DNA of 64,000 nt from Paractinoplanes brasiliensis (GTDB lineage: Bacteria; Actinomycetota; Actinomycetes; Mycobacteriales; Micromonosporaceae), in NCBI RefSeq assembly GCF_004362215.1, contig NZ_SNWR01000001.1, positions 6,554,001 through 6,618,000 on the forward strand. The letters are read 5' to 3'. Position numbers and translations under genes: made by a program. Positions 18,267 to 27,270 of the stretch are shown one piece after another. A model generated the notes under the pieces. The model ran no database searches, was not told the origin of the DNA, and saw only the letters and a list, made by a program, of their open reading frames with translations. Each line of letters starts with the position of its first letter. Within the stretch, counting starts at the first letter, position 1.

Positions 18267-18433
18267 CACGACTGCAGTCAAGACCGCCCGGCCCGCACGG
18301 CGAGCCATGACCGGCTACGAACCCGAACGAGCTCGGCCGGCGTTGATGCAAGACGATGGCGGCACCTCACGTTTGCGAGGTGAAGTGCAATTCATCTCGG
18401 CACGAGTGTGCGTCGGGTCGTCTCCGAGCAATG

Positions 18434-18892
18434 TCACAGCGTGAAGACCCCCACCGACCGCCGCGCATCACCGCCGGCCGACGAGGACGTCGAGAACCTG
18501 CCCTGAACCCTGATCGATTTCGGTGCGAGGACGCTGATAAGGAAGCCGGCGAAGTGTCGGTCGTCCAGGTCCTCGTTCCACTTCTCAGCCGTTACGACGG
18601 ACGTCAAGAGCCCGGACTCGGCAACCGGCTCGGGCGAGAAGCGGCAATGCAACGTGAAGATCGAGGTCACGGTGCCTTCAGTCAGCGGAGCGCTCGAATC
18701 GCCGTGATGGTCCTCAACCGCATCGATCCTCGCGGCAACGCCGTCGTGAAGTACGGTGTCGAACCAAGCCAACTCGGCGGAGTTCGGATGACGGAGCCGC
18801 CACGACACCGCTCCGGCCTCCCGGAAGTGCGTACCGCAGCACACCATCTGCCAGCCGGGCATCCACGACCGCAGGCAGCAGCCGGGAAGCAT
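18434..18892 (-). CDS. Hypothetical protein, uncertain
   Basis: A 152-codon open frame. The stretch SWRLRHPNSAELAWFDTVLH onward, with DGVAARIDAVEDHHGDSS and TEGTVTSIFTLHCRFSPEP, looks like a folded small domain rather than a shadow. No family is recognised and the real start is unclear. It lies downstream of an IS701 remnant in a visibly eroded stretch, so it could itself be a fragment. Confidence 0.35.
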   Translation of the reverse strand: MLPGCCLRSWMPGWQMVCCGTHFREAGAVSWRLRHPNSAELAWFDTVLHDGVAARIDAVEDHHGDSSAPLTEGTVTSIFTLHCRFSPEPVAESGLLTSVVTAEKWNEDLDDRHFAGFLISVLAPKSIRVQGRFSTSSSAGGDARRSVGVFTL

Positions 18893-18898
18893 CCGGGG

Positions 18899-19126
18899 TC
18901 AGCTGGGTCTCGCCGGGCCGTTCTTGCGGTCCAACCCGGCGATCAGGCCGAACAGGTACTGCCGGGCCCGGCGCCGCGGCTTCAGACCGAGCGAGAGGGT
19001 GAGTGAACCGGCCATGCAACCGGTCCAACTCCGCCGACCAGCCTGACGCATCGACGGCCACCATGACGAGCTCAGCGAGCCGATCATCGACACGTTGTGC
19101 CTGCTGGGTGCCGTTGCAGTACTCAT
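18899..19126 (-). pseudogene. Remnant of an IS701-family transposase N-terminus
   Basis: Two overlapping frames spell the start of an IS701-type DDE transposase: SGWSAELDRLHGRF followed, after a frame change, by PRRRARQYLFGLIAGLDRKN. The characteristic RKNG motif is followed at once by unrelated sequence and a stop. The catalytic domain and terminal inverted repeats are absent, so this is a dead, roughly 75-codon relic. It abuts the 3' end of the WGR gene. Confidence 0.6.
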
Positions 19127-20549
19127 CTAGAGCAACCGGCGGATCTCCCCGTACGTCCGGTAGAAGCCGCCGCGTGTTGCCTCGCGCACGCCTGTCACGA
19201 CGTAGCGGCTGCCGCGCTCCCGGATGCCCTTGGGGAACTGCACCTGCCAGTCACGGTGGTAGCCCGAGCTCACCACGCGGATCCGCAGGCGACCGCTTTC
19301 CTCGACGCACTCGACCACCACGCCGCCGTCGACGTCGTGCACGACCTCGACCGTGGTCGACGGGGCCACAGCGGGCATGCGGGGCGGCGCCTTGACGTCG
19401 ATCGGCTGGGGGATCGTGCCCGTGACCGCCGACTGGACGGCTGCCTCCGACGCGTCGATGCAGGCCAAAGCCCCGCTCGTGGTGACGATGTAGAGCCGTT
19501 CGTCGCGGGTACTGCATCGAGTAGGCCGAGCCGCAACCCGTGCCCAGTTTCCACAGCCGGGTGCCGTTCACGTCGAAGCAGTAGATGGACGAGCTGCTGT
19601 CGCCGGCGAACACGTATCGCCCGTCCTTCGACGTGGCGCACGAGTACACCGGGGCGTCGCAGCGGTACGTCTGGCGGTGCGCGCCGTTCTTGCCCAGCTC
19701 GACGACCTGCCGGGTCGCCGTCCCCGCGTACAGGGTGTCTCGTTCCTGCCATCCGAAGAGCACCGCGCCGGTCGGGGTGTGCCACAGCTCCTGCCCCGTA
19801 CGCCAGTCGTAGCTGGTCACCCCGCCGGAATGGCCGTGGTGCACGGCGTCGGCGTCGCAGCGGACCATCCACGCCGAGCTGCCCCGGCCCGGCCGCCGCC
19901 AGAGAAACTCGTCCTCGTGGTCGATCGTGGCGATGCCGCCGCCGGAGTCGGAGACGCCGAGCACGCCGTCGTGGATGTCGAGCCAGTAGATGTCGATCGA
20001 CGGGTCGATGCGGTAGGCCAGTCGTGGCACCTTGCCCGACAGGTCGTAGACGTTGCCGTCGTCGCAGCCCGCATAGATCCAGCCCTCGTCGGCGACGATG
20101 CACTTCACGCCGTCGGGCAGCCGGAACTGCTGCACCACCTCGGCGCCGTGGCTGAGTGTCGTGATCAGGCCGCTCTCGTTGCCGACCATGCACACGTCGT
20201 CGTCGACGAAGATGCCGAACGCGGGACTGCCCGAGTCGTAGCGCCACAGGATCGGCGCGCGGGTCGCCGTCGAGCGGGTGCTGACGATCTGGCGGCGTGA
20301 GACCGAGCGTTTCTGCCGGCCGCCGGGCACCGCCGGGGCGTACCCCTTGCGGACTTTCTCCCCGATCTTTTTGGACGCCTCGGCCTTGGCCTTGTCGCCG
20401 GTGGCGAACGACGACTGCTTGGTCTGGCCGCGATCGCCGATGCGCCCGTAGCGGATCGTCAGGTCCGTGCCGTCGACGGTCACCTCATAGAACTTGTGCG
20501 CGCTCCCGGACTCTTCGGAGAGCTCGAGGTACGTCGTCTCGGCCGGCAT
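19127..20549 (-). pseudogene. WGR domain fused to PQQ/WD40-like beta-propeller, one frameshift
   Basis: About 475 codons. Residues ~1-75 form a WGR domain (YEVTVDGTDLTIRYGRIGDR), a fold found in PARPs and in bacterial proteins where it senses DNA or mediates docking. The rest is a beta-propeller of repeated blades such as VCMVGNESGLITTL, GWIYAGCDDGNVYDLSGK and YVFAGDSSSSIYCFDVNGT. After SAYSMQY, near 19507, the frame must shift to continue RDERLYIVTTSGALACIDAS and finish at TAG 19127. The shift is in a CCC run: one extra base or two missing. ATG at 20549 follows AAGGTGG. With the frame corrected the protein looks complete, so a sequencing error is possible. Confidence 0.7.
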
Positions 20550-20614
20550 CGGGGCCACCTTTCACCAGAGGGGAATCGATGGCCCCGAACCTAGCGGGCG
20601 GGTACGACAAAACT

Positions 20615-21303
20615 TCAGTGGCGTCCACACAGGACGTCGTCGATCAGCCGGATCGTCCGGTCCTGCACCGCCCGGGACGCCTCGGGGGCGACCAGTTGGG
20701 TGGTCGTCGACAGCACCACGACACGCTTGCCGTCGGCGCTGACGCCGTTGGCTGTGCTGCTGCCGGGGACGTCACCCCAGTGCCCCCACACACCACCGCA
20801 GCGGTTCGGCAGATACTGGATGCCGAGGCCGTAACGCGGGCCCGGAAGGTCTTCCTGCATCGTCGTGGCGAGCACCGTACGGTGCATCTCGGCCATCTGG
20901 CGCGGCTTGAGCAGCTTGCCCTTCTGCAGTGCGGACCAGAAGCGGGTCAGGTCGGCCGGCGTGGTCACCATTCCGCCCGCGGCGCCCGCGGCCGTGGTGT
21001 TGAACAGTGTCGTGTCGGTCAGGGCGCCGCCGGGTGCCCATTGCTGGTAACTCTTGGCGTGGGGGCGGGGCAGCGACACCCGATCACCCGGGTACGACGT
21101 GTGGGTCAGGCCGAGCGGCCGTACGATCCGGTCGCGCACCTCGGTGGCCCGCGGCCGACCGGTGACCCGTTCGACGATCATCCCGGCCAGGATGTAGTTG
21201 GTGTTCGAGTACTCCCACGACGTGCCGGGCTTGAAGTACGGCGGATGCTTCATCGCGATCGCGACGAGATCCTCCGCCCCGGTGAGCCCCCGTGTTGAGA
21301 GTG
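20615..21303 (-). pseudogene. 5'-truncated beta-lactamase-family serine hydrolase
   Basis: About 225 codons matching the C-terminal two thirds of class C beta-lactamase/D-Ala-D-Ala carboxypeptidase-like proteins. The YSN catalytic motif is present (WEYSNTNYILAGMIVERVTG), as are GGMVTTPADLTRFW and, as the KTG-box equivalent, VWGHWGDVPG. The signal peptide and the SxxK nucleophile segment, normally ~120-150 residues upstream, are missing. Homology stops near 21300, where the promoter region of the divergent secreted lectin gene begins. This looks like a deletion or insertion junction, and the gene cannot encode an active enzyme. Confidence 0.7.
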
Positions 21304-21326
21304 GGGTCAGCACCCTTGACAGGGCG

Positions 21327-21340
21327 TGGGAGCGTGCCCA
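21327..21340. promoter_or_regulatory. Imperfect CebR-like operator
   Basis: TGGGAGCGTGCCCA differs from the perfect CebR box at two central positions (CT to TG). It lies just after a consensus TTGACA (21316-21321), 54 nt upstream of the secreted lectin/beta-helix gene at 21395, within the likely promoter spacer. Confidence 0.45.
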
Positions 21341-21394
21341 CACTGCATGGACGCCCATCTATGTGAACGATAACACCAACGGAAAGGAGCCGAC

Positions 21395-22999
21395 ATGAAA
21401 GCGCGCCCATGGCGGGCCGCCCTGATCGGTCTCGCCGTCACGACGCTGGCCGGCGCCGGGGTGCTGGTCGGCCTCCCGGCGGCCCAGGCGGCCACCGTCG
21501 ACACCTCCGCCTGGTATGTCCTCGTCAACCGCAACAGCGGCAAGGCGATGGACGTCTACAACCTCGCCACCAACGCCGGGGCCGGCATCGCCCAGTTCAC
21601 CCGCAACGACGGCAACTGGCAGCAGTGGCAGTTCGTCGACGCCGGCAGCGGCTACTACAAAATCAGGAGCCGGCACAGCGGGCTCGTGCTCGAAATGCCC
21701 AACGCCAACGACGGCGCCCAGCTCATCCAGAACACCGACAACGGCAGCACCCGCCAGCACTTCACGCTGAAGGACTCGGCAGGGGGACACGTACGCCTGC
21801 TGAACCGGCACAGCGGCAAGGCCCTCGAGACGTGGGAATGGTCCACCGCCGACGGCGCGATCGTCGCCCAGTACGCCGATCTCGACGGCGCCAACCAGCA
21901 ATGGCAAATGGTCCAGGCCGGTTCCGGCGGTGGCTCGGCGAGCGGCTGCGGATCAGGCACGTTCCAGTCCGAGGTGACGGTCAGCGGAAACACCTGGACG
22001 GCCCGTAACGCCTCGGGCGCAAGCGTTTACAGCGGCACCGACTTCCGCGCCGCGGTGCAGGCCGGAATCGGCAGCCTCACGTCCGGGCGTACCTCTGTTC
22101 AGCGCGTTGTCGTGCGCGGCAACGGCTCGATGAGCGCGGGCAGCCGGATCTCGCTGGCGTCGTACACCTCGCTCTCGGTCTGCGGCACCATCAGCGTGAC
22201 CGGATCGGGCAGCGGCGACTACGCGCCCGTCTACGCCCGCGGGGTCAGCAACATCGAGGTGCCCTATCTGAATGTCACGGGCGCCCCGATCTACGGCATC
22301 TTCATGCGCAACGTCACCAACGTGTGGCTCGGCCAGATCGACATGCGCCTGAGCGCCGGACTCGGCGTCCGCATCGACAATCGCGGCGACACCAGCCAGT
22401 GGACCCGAAACGTCAAAGTCGATTCCGTGTACGTGTCCGGGGCGTCCTCACACGCGATGGAAACGTACGGCGTCGACGGCCTCACCGTGGGCACCGTCAC
22501 CGCCCGCAACGTCGGCGAGTCGGGCCTGCTGCTCAACCAGACCATCAACGCCACTGTCGGCACCGTCGACGCCGAGAACGCCGGCGCCGGCACGGGTTAC
22601 GCCGCCTTCCGGATGGCCAACCGCAACGGCCGGGTCGGCAGTTCCTACCCCAGCAACATCAAGGTCGCAACGGTGAAGGCGCGCGGCGGCGGCCGGGGCA
22701 TCTTCTGCGTCTCGGAAAGCGGCGGCGCGACGATCGACCGGGTCGACATCGCCAACACCGGCAACAATTCGGTGCTCGTCGAGAACTGCTACAACGTCGT
22801 GATCGCCGGCGTCTCGGGAACGATCAGCGGCGGCGGCGAGGTGCGGATCGCGGCCCGCAGCGAGTTCCCGCCGTCGTCCGGCATCAGCTTCCGCAACCTG
22901 ACGGTCTCCAACACGAACATCACGTGGAGCCCGTGCACGGGAAGCAACAACACCATCAGCAATGTGACGCGTTCGAATTCCACGCTCACCTGGTGTTGA
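21395..22999 (+). CDS. Secreted ricin-type lectin (CBM13) plus right-handed beta-helix protein
   Basis: A 534-aa extracellular protein. The signal peptide ends near AAQAA. Residues ~38-175 are a beta-trefoil lectin with repeated QW motifs (NWQQWQF, NQQWQM). A Gly/Ser linker follows, then a ~345-residue parallel beta-helix with many NTI/VTV rungs, resembling pectate-lyase/polygalacturonase-like or pectin-lyase-fold enzymes. I cannot identify catalytic residues, so enzyme class is open. AAAGGAG precedes ATG 21395. The promoter region has an imperfect CebR-like box and directly abuts a truncated beta-lactamase gene, suggesting the cassette was recombined into this place. Confidence 0.82.
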   Translation: MKARPWRAALIGLAVTTLAGAGVLVGLPAAQAATVDTSAWYVLVNRNSGKAMDVYNLATNAGAGIAQFTRNDGNWQQWQFVDAGSGYYKIRSRHSGLVLEMPNANDGAQLIQNTDNGSTRQHFTLKDSAGGHVRLLNRHSGKALETWEWSTADGAIVAQYADLDGANQQWQMVQAGSGGGSASGCGSGTFQSEVTVSGNTWTARNASGASVYSGTDFRAAVQAGIGSLTSGRTSVQRVVVRGNGSMSAGSRISLASYTSLSVCGTISVTGSGSGDYAPVYARGVSNIEVPYLNVTGAPIYGIFMRNVTNVWLGQIDMRLSAGLGVRIDNRGDTSQWTRNVKVDSVYVSGASSHAMETYGVDGLTVGTVTARNVGESGLLLNQTINATVGTVDAENAGAGTGYAAFRMANRNGRVGSSYPSNIKVATVKARGGGRGIFCVSESGGATIDRVDIANTGNNSVLVENCYNVVIAGVSGTISGGGEVRIAARSEFPPSSGISFRNLTVSNTNITWSPCTGSNNTISNVTRSNSTLTWC

Positions 23000-23027
23000 C
23001 CGGTCCGTCCGGGGGCAAGAGCCCGGC

Positions 23028-23425
23028 ATGAGCCGATTGACGCGAGCACTCGGGCAGGCGGCCCTCGGCGGTGTGTTGCTGACCGCCGGGGCCGGCCACC
23101 TGACCACCCAGCGCAAGGAATTCCAGGCGCAGGTGCCGTCTGGTTCCCGGCCGACCCCGACAAGGTCGTGCTGATCTCCGGCGTGGTCGAACTGGCCATC
23201 GGGACGGCCCTGCTGGCCACCTGGAAACAACCCGCGCGCGGTCTGCTCGGCAAGGCCGTCGCCGCCTTCTTCGTCGGCGTCTTCCCCGGCAACATCGCGC
23301 AGTACCTCGAGCACAAGGACGGCTTCGGCCTCGACACCGACCGCAAACGCGCGCTGCGCCTGCTGGGCCAGCCCGCCCTGATCGCCTGGGCCCTGGCCGC
23401 CACCCGCCCGGTCCCCAGCCGCTGA
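23028..23425 (+). pseudogene. DoxX-like small membrane protein with one frameshift
   Basis: About 132 codons. The first part (MSRLTRALGQAALGGVLLTAGAG, a membrane helix) is in one frame. At about 23140, after QAQVPS, the frame must shift by one missing base to continue WFPADPDKVVLISGVVELAIG, FFVGVFPGNIAQYLEHKD and the end at 23425. The combined protein matches actinobacterial DoxX-family four-helix membrane proteins. Function unknown. Loss of a single base is again the simplest reading. Confidence 0.65.
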
Positions 23426-23432
23426 ATCCGGC

Positions 23433-23677
23433 ATCACTCGCCACGACCCGCTCTCACTCGCCGAGTCCTGGCACGCCAGGCGCTACTCGCTACGACCCGC
23501 TCTCACTCGCCGAGTCCTGGCACGCCAGGCGCTACTCGCTACGACCCGCTCTCACTCGCCGAGTCCTGGCACGCCAGGCGCTACTCGCTACGACCCGCTC
23601 TCACTCGCCGAGTCCTGGCACGCCAGGCGCTACTCGCTACGACCCGCTCTTGCTCGCCAAGACCCGGCACACCAGGC
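23433..23677. repeat. 49-bp tandem repeat, about five copies, with two palindromes per unit
   Basis: Five head-to-tail units of 49 bp at 23433, 23482, 23531, 23580 and 23629; the middle three are identical, the first and last have drifted. Each unit contains ACTCGCCGAGT and CCTGGCACGCCAGG, both perfect palindromes apart from the spacer. The array fills the 396-nt gap between the convergent DoxX-like and ABC permease genes. No open frame is credible here. Confidence 0.9.
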
Positions 23678-23821
23678 GCCACCCGACATGACCCGGCACA
23701 AGCGAGCGTCACTCGGCACAATCAAGCTCCATCGCACAGGTGGAGTCGACACGAGCGAGCGAGACACGGCGCAAGCGGGACGGCCCGGCGCCGCCCAGCC
23801 ATAGTCACACTGCCGCGCGTG

Positions 23822-25414
23822 TCAGCCGATGTCGCGCCGGCGAAAACCTGCGTAGCCGGCCGTCAGGAACACGCCCGCCGCCACCGTCACGGCGAGCAGT
23901 GGGGCAGCGGTCAGCGACTCGGCCGGAATCTGCGGCGTGTGCACGAACGGCGACGCCTGCCGAGCCCACTCCGGCAGGTTGAACGAATCGGCGAAAAGGG
24001 CGACGACCGCGCAATAACCCACAACAACCCACGCCACCGCGGCGGCCGGGCGAGGCAGCCATCCGACGGCCAGCACAGCCGCGGCCGTGATCAGCCAGAC
24101 CGCGGGCAAATAGGCCATGGCGATGCCGATCAGGCGGGGCACCTGCCCGGCGTCGGAGACCGTCAGCGCGTACGCGATCCCCTCGCCCACGCCGAGCGCG
24201 AGCAGGACCAGGGCCGTCCCGACCAGGGCCACGCTGAGCTGGGCGGCCAGCCAGGTGAGCCGGCTCGTCGCGGTCGCCAGCACCGGCTCGGCCCGCCCCG
24301 ACGACTCCTCCGCCCGCACCCGCAGCACGCTCGTGACCCCGTACGCGGCGGCGATCAGCGCCGACACACTCACCGTGAGCGCCAGGTACGAGTCCAGGAC
24401 GCTCTGCGCACCACCAGGCAGGAACTCGGCAAACTCGGGATTGTCGCGGACGTACTGTTCGATGGTGTTGCCGATCGACCCGTAGGCCGCGCCCAGCAGC
24501 GCCAGCCCCGCCGCCCAGCCGATCAGCGCGCCCCGCTGCAGACGCCAGGCCAGTCCGTACGCGTTCCCCAGCGCCCGGGAAGCATCAGGGGGCCCCAGCC
24601 GTGACGGGATCAGGCCCGCCCCGAAGTCACGCCGTTCCACCAGCACCGTCGCCACCACGATCAGCACCGCCGACGCCCCCAGCGGCAGCAGCAGCGGCCA
24701 CCACCGATCCCCGGAGTACGGAAAAGTACGCTGCCCCCACCCGATCGGCGACAACCACGACAGCACGGCGTTGCCGGAGTCACCCGCCGCCCGCAGGACG
24801 AACGCGACCCCCAACGCAACCCCGACACTGCCGTACGCGGCCCGGGTGTTCTCGAAGATCTGCGCGGCGACCGTGGTCAGCGCCGCGAACACGAACCCTG
24901 CCACCGCGATCGCCGCGCCGAACAGGACCGAGCCGCCGACCGGCAGTCCCGTGCCCGCGGCCACCGCGAACACCAGCAACCCGACGGCGATGTCCGCCAG
25001 GGCGGCCAGCGTGAGGGCGGCAGCCGTCGGGGCGTGCCGGCCGACCTGGGTCGAGCGGATCAGCTCGGCGCGCCCGCTCTCCTCGTCGGCCCGGGTGTGC
25101 CGCCCGATCAGGAACATGTTCATCAACGCGACCACGATCGCCAGGAACGAGAAGATCTCGAACACGACCTCGCCGCCGATCGACACGAGCAGCTCGGTCG
25201 GGCCGCTCATCGCGATGACGGCCGTGTTCCCGCCGATGGTGTTCCGCAGATTCGCCAGTTCTTCCGCGGTGCCGTACAGGCTCTGACTCTGCGTCGACTG
25301 CACCAGCACTAGCAGGGTCGCGCCGAGCAGCCACCACGGCAGGGTGGCCCTTTCCCGGCGCAGCATGAACCGGAGCAGACGTGGTGTCCCGGCGGTTTTT
25401 GCGGACGTGGTCAT
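23822..25414 (-). CDS. ABC-2-type transporter permease, about 12 membrane segments
   Basis: A 530-aa integral membrane protein made of two homologous halves. Each has a cytoplasmic N-terminus and six helices, and both halves carry the loop signature RADEESGRAE or RAEESSGRAE typical of actinobacterial multidrug or antibiotic-export permeases. No ATP-binding subunit gene is adjacent on either side, although these permeases need one. ATG at 25414 follows GGGAG. The substrate cannot be predicted. Confidence 0.88.
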   Translation of the reverse strand: MTTSAKTAGTPRLLRFMLRRERATLPWWLLGATLLVLVQSTQSQSLYGTAEELANLRNTIGGNTAVIAMSGPTELLVSIGGEVVFEIFSFLAIVVALMNMFLIGRHTRADEESGRAELIRSTQVGRHAPTAAALTLAALADIAVGLLVFAVAAGTGLPVGGSVLFGAAIAVAGFVFAALTTVAAQIFENTRAAYGSVGVALGVAFVLRAAGDSGNAVLSWLSPIGWGQRTFPYSGDRWWPLLLPLGASAVLIVVATVLVERRDFGAGLIPSRLGPPDASRALGNAYGLAWRLQRGALIGWAAGLALLGAAYGSIGNTIEQYVRDNPEFAEFLPGGAQSVLDSYLALTVSVSALIAAAYGVTSVLRVRAEESSGRAEPVLATATSRLTWLAAQLSVALVGTALVLLALGVGEGIAYALTVSDAGQVPRLIGIAMAYLPAVWLITAAAVLAVGWLPRPAAAVAWVVVGYCAVVALFADSFNLPEWARQASPFVHTPQIPAESLTAAPLLAVTVAAGVFLTAGYAGFRRRDIG

Positions 25415-25540
25415 CGGCGCTCCCGGAGTCACCCGCCATCCTACGACGCCTGATCACGGTGAGAATGTGCCAAACCCCGACGGTGACCCAGCCGCCTGCG
25501 CCCCGGCTGCGAATTGCTCCCGACTCCAGGGGAGGAATTG

Positions 25541-27217
25541 ATGCTCGAGAAATGGCAACAGCGGCGGGCAGCGGTGGCGGCTTCGGGCGCCGTCGTTCTC
25601 ATCGCCGCGCTGGCGGGTCTCGGCCCGGGCGCCTCGGTGGCATCGAGCCACCGGGAAGCGCCACTGATCGCGAGTGATCCGGCAGCCGACAACACCGACC
25701 TGTACGCGTTCGTCAGCCCGGACCGGCCGGGATACGTCACGATGATCGCCAACTGGATCCCGTTCGAGGAACCGGACGGCGGGCCGAACTTCTATCCGTT
25801 CGCCACCGACGCGGCGTACCGCATCAACGTGGACAGCGACGGCGACGCCAAACCCGACGCGGTGTTCCGGTGGACGTTCAAGAACGTCGACAAGCGCGGC
25901 AACTCCACGTTCCTCTACAACAACGGGCCGGTCACCTCGCTCGACGACAAGAATCTGTTGTTCAAACAGACCTACACGCTCGAGTCCTCGTTCAACGGGG
26001 AGCCCTTCAAGACCCGCATCGAGAACGCCCCGGTCGCCCCGTCGCGCATCGGCGCCGCCTCCATGCCCGATTACCAGAAGCTGCGTGACCAGGCCACCAT
26101 CCAGCTGCAAGGCGGCTGGAAGCTGTTCGCCGGGCAAGCCGACGACCCGTTCTTCCTCGATCTGCGCGTCTTCGATCTGCTGTACGGGGGCGACCTCAGC
26201 GAGACGGGCCGGGACACCCTCGCCGGATACAACGTGAACAGCATCGCCATTCAGGTGCCGTTCAAGGATGTGGCACTCAACGGAGACGCCGGGCGCAATC
26301 CCGTGGTCGGCATCTGGAGCACCACCGAGCGCAGCCGCTCGCGCGTCTCCGACGGACCGTCCAAAGGCGACCGCGTGCAGGTCTCGCGCCTCGGGAACCC
26401 GCTCGTCAACGAGGTCGTCGTGCCGGCCGGGCTCAAGGACGCCTTCAATTCCCTTTCGCCCGACAAGGACGCCGGAATTCCGGCCGTGGTCAAGCGCGTC
26501 ACCGATCCGGAACTGCCCCGGCTCATCGAGCAGATCTATGGCGTCAAGGCGCCCGCGACGCCACGGAACGACCTGGTCGAGATTTTCCTGACCGGGATCA
26601 CGACCAAGGCGAACGGGCCGATCAAGGCCGACCTGAATTCGCAACTCAACAACGCCGACGTCGACCCGAACCGGTTCCGGCCCTCCGAAATGCTGCGGCT
26701 GAACCTGTCGGTCCCGGTCGCCGATCAGCCCGAACGGCTCGGCGTGCTCGCCGGCGACCTGCAGGGCTTCCCGAACGGACGGCGGCTCACCGACGACGCC
26801 GTGGACATCGCGGTGCAGGCGGTCGAGGGCGCCGCGCAGACCGGCAAACTCGTCGACGCGCTCGCGGCCGGCGACAAGGTCGACAGCAACGACAACGCCT
26901 TCGGCACGACCTTCCCGTACGTGGCACTGCCGAACCAGGGCGCTGTGAACGCGGGCCGGGACACGGGTGCCGTGGCCGCTCCGAAGTCGACCGGGCCGGC
27001 CGATTCGGGGGCTGTCGATTCCGGAGCCGGCGGTTCCGAGGCCGCGCCCGATCTCGACCCCGCCTCCAACTCGTCGATGCTCACCAACGGATCGGCCGTC
27101 ATCTTCGCCGTCGGCGGCGTCGGCGCCCTGCTCGTCATGCTCACCGCCTGGTGGCTGATGAAACGGCGGCGGCGCGCGGCCCCGCCCTACGGCAACGACC
27201 CCACCATCCGGTTCTGA
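25541..27217 (+). CDS. DUF4331 secreted protein with C-terminal membrane anchor
   Basis: A 558-aa protein. A signal peptide precedes SSHREAPLIASDPAADNTDL, the invariant opening of DUF4331 proteins, whose function is unknown. The long extracytoplasmic domain runs to about residue 470. An Ala/Ser-rich linker, a single transmembrane helix (AVIFAVGGVGALLVMLTAWW) and an Arg-rich cytoplasmic tail follow. GGGGAGG precedes ATG 25541. The gene heads an operon with a TPR protein and a NicO-like transporter, a conserved actinobacterial neighbourhood suggesting a metal-related envelope role (inference). Confidence 0.87.
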   Translation: MLEKWQQRRAAVAASGAVVLIAALAGLGPGASVASSHREAPLIASDPAADNTDLYAFVSPDRPGYVTMIANWIPFEEPDGGPNFYPFATDAAYRINVDSDGDAKPDAVFRWTFKNVDKRGNSTFLYNNGPVTSLDDKNLLFKQTYTLESSFNGEPFKTRIENAPVAPSRIGAASMPDYQKLRDQATIQLQGGWKLFAGQADDPFFLDLRVFDLLYGGDLSETGRDTLAGYNVNSIAIQVPFKDVALNGDAGRNPVVGIWSTTERSRSRVSDGPSKGDRVQVSRLGNPLVNEVVVPAGLKDAFNSLSPDKDAGIPAVVKRVTDPELPRLIEQIYGVKAPATPRNDLVEIFLTGITTKANGPIKADLNSQLNNADVDPNRFRPSEMLRLNLSVPVADQPERLGVLAGDLQGFPNGRRLTDDAVDIAVQAVEGAAQTGKLVDALAAGDKVDSNDNAFGTTFPYVALPNQGAVNAGRDTGAVAAPKSTGPADSGAVDSGAGGSEAAPDLDPASNSSMLTNGSAVIFAVGGVGALLVMLTAWWLMKRRRRAAPPYGNDPTIRF

Positions 27218-27270
27218 GCGAGGGCGGGCGCGTCCACCCGGGCGCGCCCGCCGGCGAAGGGGATTCCGCC

